Assembly (NCBI GenBank): GCA_016787345.1
Contig: JAEUUU010000184.1
Location: forward strand, 1-40,315
From: Saprospiraceae bacterium
GTDB taxonomy: Bacteria; Bacteroidota; Bacteroidia; Chitinophagales; Saprospiraceae
Direction of reading: 5' to 3'
DNA: 40,315 nucleotides
Both the position numbers and the translations under genes were made by a program. A model generated the notes under the pieces. It did no database searches, was not told the DNA's origin, and saw only the letters and a program-made list of their open reading frames with translations. Shown one piece after another: positions 26,844-34,688 of the stretch (its first letter is position 1; each line of letters opens with the position of its first letter).

Positions 26844-27923
26844 ATGAAAAAACTTCTCCTCCTGATACTTACGGCCATTTTCATTGCCAATTGTGATTCC
26901 AAAGACCCTGTCGAGCCGCCGGCTGCGTACGACCCCACGCCGTACAACCTTGAAGTGGGCTATTTCCCGGTGCCGGATTTGCCCGCCGACAACAAACTGA
27001 CGGTGGCTGGCGTGCAACTCGGGCGAATGTTGTTTTACGAACCCAAACTCTCAAAAGACGGCTCGCAGGCCTGCGCCGATTGCCACAAACAGCAGGATGC
27101 CTTTTCGGATATTCGCCGCTTCAGTATCGGGGTGGAAGGCCTGCCGGGTAAACGCCAGGCGATGGCTGTGATGAACCTGGCCTGGCACCACAACGGCTTG
27201 TTCTGGGACGGGCGGGCGCTACATGTACGCGACCAGGCACTAAAACCTATTCAGGATCCCCTGGAAATGAACGAAACCTTGCCCAACGTGGTCGCCAAGT
27301 TGTCGGCAGATAAAAAGTACACCGACCAGTTCATACGTGCATTTGGCGATGCCAACGTGAGCCCGGAGCGCATAGCGCTTGCGCTGGAGCAATTTATGCT
27401 GACCATGGTGTCGAACAATTCCAAATACGACAAGTGGAAAAACGGGCAAGCGACGCTGAGTGAAAGTGAAGAACGCGGCAGGATTCTGTTTTTCACCGAA
27501 TTCGACCCCTTCGGAACGGAACGGGGCGCCGAGTGCTTTCACTGTCATGCCGGATTTAATTTTACCAACGACGAATTCATGAACAATGGCCTCGATACGG
27601 ATGCCGAACAGACCGACGAGGGCCGGGGCAAGGTAACCGGCAACCCGGTGGATCAGGCAAAATTTAAGGTGCCGAGCCTGCGCAACGTCGCGCTGACGCC
27701 CCCCTACATGCACGACGGACGTTTTACCACGCTGGAAGAGGTAATTGACCATTACAACACCGGCGTCAAACCATCGGCTACCCTGGATGAACTCATGCAA
27801 TACAACATCCAGCCTGGTGGTCTGCAATTGACCGCCCAGGATAAAGCCGATCTGACCGCTTTTTTGAAAACGCTGACGGATGAGACGTTCCTGACCAATC
27901 CGGCCTATCAAAAGCCGGAATAG
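26844..27923 (+). CDS. Dihaem cytochrome c peroxidase/MauG-family lipoprotein (second copy)
   Basis: A 359-residue predicted lipoprotein (LLILTAIFIANCDS, Cys17) with CADCH (77-81) and CFHCH (231-235), an intact inter-haem tryptophan motif FWDGRA (Trp121), the catalytic-region Glu in PIQDPLEMNE, and PYMHDG (Met289). It thus looks like a complete MauG/CcpA-type enzyme anchored in the periplasm or outer membrane. It starts 12 bp after the first copy, so the two are co-transcribed and probably act as a pair. By analogy with MbnP/MbnH it may oxidise a Trp of the MbnP-like protein encoded upstream; an ordinary peroxide-reducing role is the main alternative. Confidence 0.89.
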   Translation: MKKLLLLILTAIFIANCDSKDPVEPPAAYDPTPYNLEVGYFPVPDLPADNKLTVAGVQLGRMLFYEPKLSKDGSQACADCHKQQDAFSDIRRFSIGVEGLPGKRQAMAVMNLAWHHNGLFWDGRALHVRDQALKPIQDPLEMNETLPNVVAKLSADKKYTDQFIRAFGDANVSPERIALALEQFMLTMVSNNSKYDKWKNGQATLSESEERGRILFFTEFDPFGTERGAECFHCHAGFNFTNDEFMNNGLDTDAEQTDEGRGKVTGNPVDQAKFKVPSLRNVALTPPYMHDGRFTTLEEVIDHYNTGVKPSATLDELMQYNIQPGGLQLTAQDKADLTAFLKTLTDETFLTNPAYQKPE

Positions 27924-28004
27924 GGATACCTCCGCCGCTCAGGGCTCGTCGTCTGCCGGGCCTTTCAACGGTGAATCACAGGTAAACTCCTTTGTGCCCC
28001 CGAC

Positions 28005-29942
28005 TCAGAACTTCCAGCGCCGGAACGCTTCCATAGCCTCATATTCCGCCAGGCCCAGTGCCCGGTATTGCTCGGCAGTCTCGCGGTTGCGGTCTTCGGC
28101 GCGTTGCCAGAATTCGCGGGCATCGTCGCCGGGGAAGGGCGGCTGGTCTTTCTGGCTTTGGTGCATGAAGATGGCCTGGCGCTTTTTCTTCAATTCCATG
28201 GGACTGATGGGCACGGCCATTTCGATCTCGTCGACGGCCCATTCGTGCCAGGCGCCGCGATAGAGCCATAGCCAGCAATCGCGCATCCAGGCGCGGTCGT
28301 ACAAGCGCCTGAACGCTTCAAAAATGGCGTCGAGGCAAACCCGATGCGTGCCGTGCGGATCGGCCAGGTCGCCGGCGGCATACACCTGGTGCGGCTGAAC
28401 CGATTCCATAAGATTCATGATGATCTGGATATCGTCTTCCCCCAGCGGTTTTTTCCGGGTGCGGCCGGTTTCGTAAAACGGCATGTCAAGAAAGTGGATA
28501 TGGTCGTCGTCGAGCCCGACGAAACGGGCCCCTGCCCGGGCTTCGGTGCGGCGGATGAGTCCTTTGATCGAACGCACGTCGTCGATGTCGGAGTCGCTCA
28601 ATCCCTTGTTTTTGAGGAACTTGATGATCTTTTTGATCTTTTTGTCGCCGGCTTCGGTGTCGAGTTTTTGATCCTTTACAAATTCTCCGAAAAACTCGGC
28701 AAAACGCAGCGCATCGTGGTCATGCACGGCAATGTTTCCGGAAGTTTGATAGGCTACATGTACGTCGTGGCCTTGTTCGACCAGCCGGAGGAAGGTGCCG
28801 CCCATGGAGATCACGTCGTCGTCGGGGTGCGGACTGAACAGGATCACACGCTTGCGGGCCGGATTGGCGCGTTCGGGCCGCTGGGTGTCGTCGACATTGG
28901 GTTTGCCGCCGGGCCACCCGGTGATGGTGTGTTGCAGGCGGTTGAAGATTTTGATATTGATCTCGTAGGAGGAGGCGTGTTCGATGATCAGTTCGGAGAG
29001 GCCGTGTTCGTTGTAGTCTTCGTCGGTGAGTTTAAGGATGGGTTTACCGACCTTTTGCGACAGCCAGATCACCGCTTTGCACACCAGATCGTCGGTCCAG
29101 TTGCAGATACCGACCAGCCACGGCGCTTTGCGGCGCGTAAGTTCAGTAGCGGCGCTTTCATCGATAATAATGCGGATGTTCGGGTGTTTTTGCAAAAAAG
29201 TGGCTGGCACAGCGGTTGAAATGTCGCCTTCCACGGCGTGGCTGATAATGCCGGCTTTGTGGCTGCCCCAGGCCAACAGGAATACCTGGCGGGCTTTAAA
29301 AATCGTGGCGATGCCCATGGTGATGGCGCGATAGGGCACGTTTTGTTCCAGGCCGAAATCCTTGACGGCGTCGCGCCGCGTGAGGTTGTCGAGCCGAACC
29401 ATGCGGGTGAGCGATTGTTCGCGGGCGCCCGGTTCGTTGAAGCCGATGTGTCCGGTACGCCCGATGCCGAGCAGTTGGATATCGATGCCGCCGGCGAGGT
29501 CAATCAGTTTTTCATACCGCTCGCAGTAGGCTTCCACTTCCTCCATCGGTATGGTTCCGTCGGGGATGTGAATGTTTTGCTTGGGAATGTCGACGTGGTC
29601 AAATAGGTATTCGTGCATGAAGCGCCAGTAGCTTTGCTGGCTTTCCCGCGACATGGGGTAGTACTCGTCGAGGTTGAATGTGACAACATTGTGGAAACTC
29701 AGGCCTTCTTCCTTGTGCATCCGGACCAGTTCTTCGTACACCCGGATCGGTGACGAACCGGTTGCCAGCCCCAGCACGATCTGTTCGCCGTCCTGCTGCT
29801 TTTGCCGGATGGCCAGCGCTATGGTACGTGCCACGTGGCGGGAGGCTTCACCGGGGTCGGCCCAAATCTTGACGGGCATTTTTTCAACGCTTTCGAGTTC
29901 GAATTTGAGGTAGCCGGCTGAGGATTTTTCCTTGTTTGTCAT
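28005..29942 (-). CDS. nagB: NagB-like glucosamine-6-phosphate deaminase fused to a PIG-L deacetylase-like domain
   Basis: A 645-residue two-domain protein. Residues about 20-340 are NagB-like (LGLATGSSPIRVYEELV, FNLDEYYPM with Asp92, GIGRTGHIGFNEP with His165 and Glu170), which convert glucosamine-6-phosphate to fructose-6-phosphate plus ammonia. Residues about 364-645 are PIG-L-like (FSPHPDDDVISMGG), a zinc N-deacetylase fold. The fusion is known in Bacteroidota but its second activity is poorly defined; deacetylation of a related amino sugar is a fair guess. At the position of the E. coli ring-opening Asp141 this protein has Thr163. The ATG at 29942 is chosen over a TTG at 29969, which lies in the promoter box. 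A 36-bp palindrome covers the upstream region. Confidence 0.9.
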   Translation of the reverse strand: MTNKEKSSAGYLKFELESVEKMPVKIWADPGEASRHVARTIALAIRQKQQDGEQIVLGLATGSSPIRVYEELVRMHKEEGLSFHNVVTFNLDEYYPMSRESQQSYWRFMHEYLFDHVDIPKQNIHIPDGTIPMEEVEAYCERYEKLIDLAGGIDIQLLGIGRTGHIGFNEPGAREQSLTRMVRLDNLTRRDAVKDFGLEQNVPYRAITMGIATIFKARQVFLLAWGSHKAGIISHAVEGDISTAVPATFLQKHPNIRIIIDESAATELTRRKAPWLVGICNWTDDLVCKAVIWLSQKVGKPILKLTDEDYNEHGLSELIIEHASSYEINIKIFNRLQHTITGWPGGKPNVDDTQRPERANPARKRVILFSPHPDDDVISMGGTFLRLVEQGHDVHVAYQTSGNIAVHDHDALRFAEFFGEFVKDQKLDTEAGDKKIKKIIKFLKNKGLSDSDIDDVRSIKGLIRRTEARAGARFVGLDDDHIHFLDMPFYETGRTRKKPLGEDDIQIIMNLMESVQPHQVYAAGDLADPHGTHRVCLDAIFEAFRRLYDRAWMRDCWLWLYRGAWHEWAVDEIEMAVPISPMELKKKRQAIFMHQSQKDQPPFPGDDAREFWQRAEDRNRETAEQYRALGLAEYEAMEAFRRWKF

Positions 29943-29966
29943 GGTTGTCAAAATTGGTTTGCCCGA

Positions 29967-29974
29967 CAAAAGTA
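29967..29974 (-). promoter_or_regulatory. -7 promoter box for nagB
   Basis: The minus strand reads TACTTTTG, a full TAnnTTTG match, 24 bp before the ATG at 29942. The palindrome at 29980-30015 begins 5 bp upstream of it and so covers the -33 region, which shows no clear TTG. Confidence 0.55.
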
Positions 29975-29979
29975 GGCTA

Positions 29980-30015
29980 AAATTTCACTCCGTTAACGTT
30001 AACGGAGTGAAATTT
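29980..30015. promoter_or_regulatory. Perfect 36-bp palindrome, probable operator of nagB
   Basis: An uninterrupted 18+18 bp palindrome with no spacer. Its centre is GTTAACGTTAAC (29992-30003) with a central CpG, flanked by CACTCC/GGAGTG and AAATTT arms. It overlaps the expected -33 region of the nagB promoter. The symmetry and central CpG resemble operators of LacI- or GntR-type sugar regulators, but no such regulator gene is in the window. It could also act as a terminator stem on either strand, though its T-tails are short. Confidence 0.75.
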
Positions 30016-30053
30016 ATGACAAATTTTCGAGAAGATGCCCTTGCAAAACGAAA

Positions 30054-30088
30054 CGGCAGGCCACTCGTCAAAATCGAGCGGCCTGCCG
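30054..30088 (-). terminator. Probable terminator of the purH-nth transcript
   Basis: A 14-bp stem with one mismatch, CGGCAGGCCACTCG (30054-30067) with CGAGCGGCCTGCCG (30075-30088), and a 7-nt loop. Read on the minus strand it is followed by TTTCGTTTTG. It lies 36 bp downstream of the nth stop codon and before the nagB promoter. Confidence 0.65.
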
Positions 30089-30123
30089 GAAGGGTAAAAA
30101 ATCAGATAATTGAATTCGAAGGA

Positions 30124-30744
30124 TCAGACGCCGAATCGGGCGCAAATAGGGCAATCTTCTTTTTTATGCCCACGCGCCGGACAGTATTGCCGGCCGAAAA
30201 AGATGATCTGGAGGTGCAGTTTGTTCCAGCTGGATTCCGGGAACAGCGCTTTCAGGTCGCGTTCGGTTTTTTCCACACTTTTGCCATCGCTCAGGCCCCA
30301 GCGGGCCGCCAGGCGATGGATGTGGGTGTCGACGGGGAATGCCGGCACGCCGAAAGCCTGCGACATCACGACCGAAGCCGTCTTGTGGCCCACGCCGGGC
30401 AGGGCTTCCAGGGCTTCAAAACTGTTCGGAACTTTGCCGCCGTGTTGATCGATGATGATTTTTGAAAGCCCCCAAATCGCTTTTGATTTAGCCGGCGACA
30501 GGCCGCAAGGCAGGATAATCTCCCTGATTTCTTCCACCGACAATTTGACCATGTCGGCCGGATTGTCGGCCTTGGCGAAGAGTTTGGGCGTAATTTGATT
30601 GACACGCTCGTCGGTGCATTGCGCCGACAAAACGACGGCCACCAGCAACGTGTAGGCATCCCTGTGTTGCAGGGGAATGGGCGTCTCGGGGTATAAGTCG
30701 TCGAGCATCCGGGCAATTTCGCGTGCTTTTTCTTTATTGTTCAT
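30124..30744 (-). CDS. nth: Endonuclease III-family DNA glycosylase/AP lyase
   Basis: A 206-residue HhH-GPD glycosylase. The helix-hairpin-helix reads LPGVGHKTASVV with catalytic Lys121, and the catalytic Asp139 lies in PVDTHIHRLAARWG. Endonuclease III removes oxidised pyrimidines and cuts the abasic site in base excision repair. The C-terminal [4Fe-4S] loop normally has four cysteines; here only three are seen (Cys188, Cys198, Cys201) and the protein ends five residues after the last, so the cluster is probably absent or altered. The gene starts 6 bp after the purH stop codon, so they form one operon. Confidence 0.92.
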   Translation of the reverse strand: MNNKEKAREIARMLDDLYPETPIPLQHRDAYTLLVAVVLSAQCTDERVNQITPKLFAKADNPADMVKLSVEEIREIILPCGLSPAKSKAIWGLSKIIIDQHGGKVPNSFEALEALPGVGHKTASVVMSQAFGVPAFPVDTHIHRLAARWGLSDGKSVEKTERDLKALFPESSWNKLHLQIIFFGRQYCPARGHKKEDCPICARFGV

Positions 30745-30750
30745 AGCCTG

Positions 30751-32304
30751 TCAATGCCGGAAGTGACGGAAACCGGTCATCACCATCGCCATGCCGCGTT
30801 CGTCGCAGGCGTCGATGGAGTCCTGGTCTTTCATCGACCCGCCGGGTTGAATGACGGCGGTAATACCCGCTTCGTGAGCGATTTCCACACAGTCGGGGAA
30901 AGGGAAAAAAGCATCGGAAGCCATGACGGCGCCGTTCAGATCGAAGCCGAAGGAACGCGCTTTGGCAATAGCCTGACGCAACGCATCGACGCGTGAAGGC
31001 TGGCCGCAGCCCATGCCGATGAGCTGACGCTCTTTGACCAGGGCGATTGCGTTGGATTTGAGGTGTTTGACGCACTTTACGGCAAACAGCAATTCGCCCA
31101 CTTCTTTGGGCGTCGGCGGGCGTTTGGTGACCGGTTTGAGGTCGGCTTCGGTTTCGGTTTTGAGGTCGGTATCCTGTTCGACCACGCCGTTGAGCAGGCT
31201 GCGGAAGCTGCGTGGATTTATTTCAAAAGTTTTGATTTTCAGTAAAATACGCTGGTCTTTTTTGCGAAGCAATTCGAGCGCATCAGGCGCGAAATCGGGC
31301 GCGATGAGCACTTCGTAGAAGAGTTTGTTGATCTCCTGAGCCGTTTCCAGATCGACGGTCGTATTGGTAATAAAAATACCCCCGAATGCAGAAGTTGAAT
31401 CACAGGCAAGCGCCGCCTGCCAGGCCTCCAAAAGGGTGTTCCGACGGGCGACACCGCAGGCATTGGTGTGTTTGAGAATGGCAAAAGTGGGCTTTCCGGC
31501 GTGGAATTCGCGCATCAGCGCCACAGCAGCGTCGATGTCGACGAGGTTGTTGTAGGAAATCGATTTTCCGTTGAGTTTGTCAAATACCTGTTCGAAATCG
31601 CCGAAAAACACCCCTTTCTGGTGCGGGTTTTCGCCATAACGCAGGATGTCGGAGCGGTGAATGGAGTATTTGAACGAAATATCGGTTGTGCCCTCGTTGA
31701 ACCAGTTGAAGATAGCGACGTCGTAATTGGAGGTCACTTTGAAAGCGCGCCGGGCAAATTCGCGGCGGTTGTCGGCCGTGAAGAGGCCGTTTTGCTCGTT
31801 GAGTAATTCGAAAAACAGGGCGTAATCGTCCTGAGAAGGTACGATCACCACGTCGTTCCAGTTTTTGGCTGCGGCCCGGATCAGGGATACGCCGCCGATG
31901 TCGATTTTTTCGATGATTTCGGCGGGGTCGTCGGTTTTGGCGACGGTATCCTCGAAGGGATAAAGGTCTACGATCACACAGTCGATTTCCGGGATGTTGT
32001 ATTGTTCGAGTTGGGACAGGTGCGCTTGTTCGCGGCGTGCCAGAATACCGCCGAATACCGCCGGATGCAGGGTTTTTACACGGCCGTCGAGGATACTCGG
32101 GTAGCCCGTCAGACTTTCCACGGCAACGGCAGGGATACCGAGTTTTTCAATAAAAGTTTGGGTGCCGCCGGTGCTGTAAAGGGTTACGCCGAGTTCGTGC
32201 AGGCGGCGAATGATGGGTTCCAGGCCGTCTTTGGAATAAACGGAAACCAGGGCCGACCGCAACTGACGATCTGGCTGAGGGGGGGTATTCGACTTATTTT
32301 TCAT
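30751..32304 (-). CDS. purH: Bifunctional AICAR formyltransferase/IMP cyclohydrolase
   Basis: This 517-residue enzyme does the last two steps of purine synthesis: formylation of AICAR with 10-formyl-THF, then ring closure to IMP. The N-terminal MGS-like cyclohydrolase domain carries LYSTGGT and SILDGRVKTLHP (70-81). The C-terminal transformylase carries KHTNACGVA with Lys278 and His279 and ends in DACDERGMAMVMTGFRHFRH. Length and motif order are normal. A TTG at 32325 is in frame, but it lies inside the -7 box, so the ATG at 32304 is used. It leads an operon with nth and is divergent from the methyltransferase gene. Confidence 0.96.
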   Translation of the reverse strand: MKNKSNTPPQPDRQLRSALVSVYSKDGLEPIIRRLHELGVTLYSTGGTQTFIEKLGIPAVAVESLTGYPSILDGRVKTLHPAVFGGILARREQAHLSQLEQYNIPEIDCVIVDLYPFEDTVAKTDDPAEIIEKIDIGGVSLIRAAAKNWNDVVIVPSQDDYALFFELLNEQNGLFTADNRREFARRAFKVTSNYDVAIFNWFNEGTTDISFKYSIHRSDILRYGENPHQKGVFFGDFEQVFDKLNGKSISYNNLVDIDAAVALMREFHAGKPTFAILKHTNACGVARRNTLLEAWQAALACDSTSAFGGIFITNTTVDLETAQEINKLFYEVLIAPDFAPDALELLRKKDQRILLKIKTFEINPRSFRSLLNGVVEQDTDLKTETEADLKPVTKRPPTPKEVGELLFAVKCVKHLKSNAIALVKERQLIGMGCGQPSRVDALRQAIAKARSFGFDLNGAVMASDAFFPFPDCVEIAHEAGITAVIQPGGSMKDQDSIDACDERGMAMVMTGFRHFRH

Positions 32305-32322
32305 GCTGTAAATTTGAAGCCG

Positions 32323-32330
32323 CAAAAGTA
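32323..32330 (-). promoter_or_regulatory. -7 promoter box for purH
   Basis: The minus strand reads TACTTTTG, identical to the boxes before nagB and dut, 18 bp before the ATG at 32304. It overlaps an in-frame TTG, which therefore cannot be the start. The small imperfect repeat GGCCATAATGGGC lies just upstream. Confidence 0.5.
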
Positions 32331-32357
32331 GCCCATTATGGCCAAGAAGGACGGCTC

Positions 32358-33155
32358 ATGTCAAACATTCTCGAATTTTTAGCCCATACACATCAATCGT
32401 GGATTCACCCCAGGGGCAGGGCGGCAACCCGATGTTTGCTCGACCGACTGGCTGCGGCGCCCCACGACAAATTGCTTGAAATCGGCTTCGGCACCGGGCA
32501 AACGCTGGTCGAAGCTGCGTTGCGCTGGCCGGGCTCCCGGCTGTGGGGCGTTGAGCAGTCGAGGGCCATGTACGAAACGGCCGGCCGGCGCTTGCTTTTT
32601 TGCGGCATCGCCCGGGCCCAGCTTTCGATGATCGGAGATGGACAGGCGCTGCCTTTTTCCGACGGTTTTTTCGATGCGGTGTACGCGGAGTCGGTGCTGG
32701 CAATTTTACCCGATGCAACCATCGAAACTTATTTCCGGGAGATAAACAGAGTGCTCCGGCCGGGCGGTGTTTTTTTGAACAACGAATCGCTCTGGCTCGA
32801 CGGACTTCCGGTTGCCCGAAGGCAGGAGATCAATCGTATTTGTATGGAAAGATTTGGTATCCGGCAGGCCTCGGAGCAATGGGCGACAAAGGAAAACTGG
32901 CTTCTGTTGGCAGAAAAATCCGGATTCGTTGTCGCAGAGACCGTGCCGCTGGCAACAATCCGACCGGTTTCGAGGTGGTCGTTGCAGCCGCCATTGCGCG
33001 CAACGGTTTTTTCCGCACTGGGCTGGCTGCATAGAAGCGTCCGCCCGGCGTTGCGCGCCCAGCGGCGTACATTTCTGGAAGCGCAAAAAGAGATGAACCG
33101 ACAGGGCCCAATGCTCGAAGCCTGGCTGTTTCATCTGGCCAAACCTGCAACCTAA
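32358..33155 (+). CDS. Class I SAM-dependent methyltransferase
   Basis: A 265-residue protein with the SAM-binding motif LLEIGFGTGQTLVEA (39-53), an acidic post-motif (GVEQSRAM), a UbiE-like stretch GDGQALPFSDGFFDAVYAES, and REINRVLRPGGVFL. This is a Methyltransf_11-type enzyme. The C-terminal 90 residues are helical and basic (HRSVRPALRAQRRTF) and may recognise the substrate or touch a membrane. The substrate cannot be told; quinone/lipid and small-molecule methylation are common for this group. It is divergent from purH, with 53 bp between the starts. Confidence 0.85.
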   Translation: MSNILEFLAHTHQSWIHPRGRAATRCLLDRLAAAPHDKLLEIGFGTGQTLVEAALRWPGSRLWGVEQSRAMYETAGRRLLFCGIARAQLSMIGDGQALPFSDGFFDAVYAESVLAILPDATIETYFREINRVLRPGGVFLNNESLWLDGLPVARRQEINRICMERFGIRQASEQWATKENWLLLAEKSGFVVAETVPLATIRPVSRWSLQPPLRATVFSALGWLHRSVRPALRAQRRTFLEAQKEMNRQGPMLEAWLFHLAKPAT

Positions 33156-33175
33156 GCCCCACACCGCCCGCTACC

Positions 33176-33215
33176 ATCAACCCTTATAAACCCTCATCAA
33201 CCCTATAAACAGATC
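33176..33215. repeat. Short imperfect tandem repeat
   Basis: Two adjoining copies of about 20 bp, ATCAACCCTTATAAACCCTC then ATCAACCCTATAAACAGATC, lie in the 62-bp gap between the convergent methyltransferase and tdk genes. No function is apparent, and no clear hairpin terminator was found there. Confidence 0.5.
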
Positions 33216-33217
33216 AA

Positions 33218-33802
33218 TTATTTGAGATGCAAAATGTTGCCCATGTGGTAACAAGACCGGCAACGGGGCTCGTATTGTTCTTTTTCTCCCAGCAGTACCA
33301 CGGCGTCGCCTTCGGCCAGACGGAAGGAATGGGTGGCCAGGTTACCGCAATGCACACAAATGGCGTGCACTTTGGTGACGTATTCGGCAATCGCCAGCAA
33401 TTTGGGCATAGGCCCGAACGGCGCGCCCCGATAATCCATATCCAGCCCGGCCACCACGACCCGGATACCCCTCAAGGCCAGTTGCTGGCAAACCTCGACA
33501 ATGCCCTCGTCGAAAAACTGTACCTCGTCGATGCCGACGACGGCGGTATGGTCGTTTATTTCCAGTAATTTTTCCGAATGATCGACAGGCGTAGCCAAAA
33601 CACTGGTTGTATCGTGAGAGACGATACTGGATTCGTCGTAGCGCGTATCGATCCTGGGTTTGAACACTTCTACCTTGAGCGAAGCGATTTTGGCGCGTTT
33701 GAGGCGGCGGATAAGTTCTTCGGTTTTGCCGGAAAACATACATCCGCAGATCACTTCAATCCAGCCGGAGCGCTGGCCTTTAAAATGAGGTTCGAGAAAC
33801 AT
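33218..33802 (-). CDS. tdk: Thymidine kinase (type II, zinc-containing)
   Basis: A 194-residue salvage enzyme that phosphorylates thymidine to dTMP. The Walker A reads GCMFSGKT (20-27), the Walker B-like segment is GIDEVQFF with catalytic Glu93, and the zinc site is made by CVHC (149-152) and CRSC (181-184). The lasso region [13 protein letters not shown] is present. Length is typical for the family. With dut it supports dTMP supply, but the two genes are 19 kb apart. It is convergent with the methyltransferase gene and divergent from the proline-rich protein gene. Confidence 0.96.
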   Translation of the reverse strand: MFLEPHFKGQRSGWIEVICGCMFSGKTEELIRRLKRAKIASLKVEVFKPRIDTRYDESSIVSHDTTSVLATPVDHSEKLLEINDHTAVVGIDEVQFFDEGIVEVCQQLALRGIRVVVAGLDMDYRGAPFGPMPKLLAIAEYVTKVHAICVHCGNLATHSFRLAEGDAVVLLGEKEQYEPRCRSCYHMGNILHLK

Positions 33803-33873
33803 GGAAAAAAACGAGTTGTAGTTGGCTGAACTTTTTGAAATTCGCCGTGAAAATAATCACCTCCCCGGGGTTG

Positions 33874-33888
33874 GGTAAATTATACCCG
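33874..33888. promoter_or_regulatory. Small inverted repeat between divergent tdk and proline-rich protein genes
   Basis: GGGTA-AATTA-TACCC is a 15-bp inverted repeat 24 bp before the ATG at 33913 and about 70 bp before tdk. On the minus strand it contains TAATTTAC, near the -7 consensus. It may be an operator or part of a promoter; the evidence is symmetry and position only. Confidence 0.3.
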
Positions 33889-33912
33889 GTTCCGAATTAT
33901 GAACATTAGAAA

Positions 33913-34680
33913 ATGGATCTGTTAAAAGCCAAAATTTACCTCGACAAGATCAACCGCGAGTTTGCGCGGATGGGCAAAGACCCGGAAAATGTCGCCCGTA
34001 TCGATATCGACATCATGTTGTCGTACGTCCGGGAGTTTTACGACACCTTCCTGGAAGAGAAAAGCGCGCCGGTTGTCGCTGCGCCCGCGCCCAAACCCGA
34101 GGCGCCGAGCCGGCCTGTACATACGCCGCCGGCCGAGCCGCCCGCGCCCAAACAAGCCGACCCGCCGCCGCCTCCCGCTCCTGCGCCGCCTCCCGCACCG
34201 CCCGCTCCCGAGCCGGTACCGGTAGTCGTTGTTCGGCCGCCCGAGCCGCCCGCTCCGCCGGCGCCGCCTGTTCCGCCCCCCGTCGAGGAAAAACCTTCCC
34301 TCGCTTCTGCGCCGCCTACGCCCGAACCTGCCCGCCCCAGCGGCGCCCACCACGGGCATAATCATGTGCCGCCCGAGGCAGAGGCCTTGTTTGAACAAAA
34401 GCAGGCGAAAGAACTGTCCGAGAAACTGTCGGAACTGCCCATCGCCGACCTCCGTAAGGCCATTGCCCTCAACGACCGCCTCCTGCTCACCCGCGAATTG
34501 TTCGGCGGCGATGCCCAGGCATTTGAAAATGCCATCAGCGCGCTCAACAGTTTCTCCGGTTTTGATCAGGCCAAACATTATTTGATCGAAAACTGCGTGA
34601 TGCGCTATCACTGGACGGAAAAGAAGCATCAGGAAACGGCCCGCAACTTTATCAAACTGGTGCGCAGGCGTTATAAATAA
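33913..34680 (+). CDS. Protein with proline-rich linker between two helical domains, unknown function
   Basis: A 255-residue protein with no signal peptide. Residues 1-50 form a helical domain (LLKAKIYLDKINREFARMGK). Residues about 52-142 are an Ala/Pro-rich linker with runs such as PPPPPAPAPPPAPPAPEP. A histidine cluster, HHGHNH, sits at 146-151. Residues about 155-255 form a second helical domain (LSELPIADLRKAIALNDRLL, LFGGDAQAFENAI) ending in a basic tail. The second domain recurs in Bacteroidota hypothetical proteins, but I know no function. The histidines could bind metal. It starts an operon with the FAD oxidoreductase 8 bp downstream. Confidence 0.8.
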   Translation: MDLLKAKIYLDKINREFARMGKDPENVARIDIDIMLSYVREFYDTFLEEKSAPVVAAPAPKPEAPSRPVHTPPAEPPAPKQADPPPPPAPAPPPAPPAPEPVPVVVVRPPEPPAPPAPPVPPPVEEKPSLASAPPTPEPARPSGAHHGHNHVPPEAEALFEQKQAKELSEKLSELPIADLRKAIALNDRLLLTRELFGGDAQAFENAISALNSFSGFDQAKHYLIENCVMRYHWTEKKHQETARNFIKLVRRRYK

Positions 34681-34688
34681 ACATTGTA

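Noticed and set aside
27924-28004. Gap between the second dihaem gene and convergent nagB searched for a terminator or small gene
   Set aside because: No convincing stem with a T-tract and no credible small reading frame was found.
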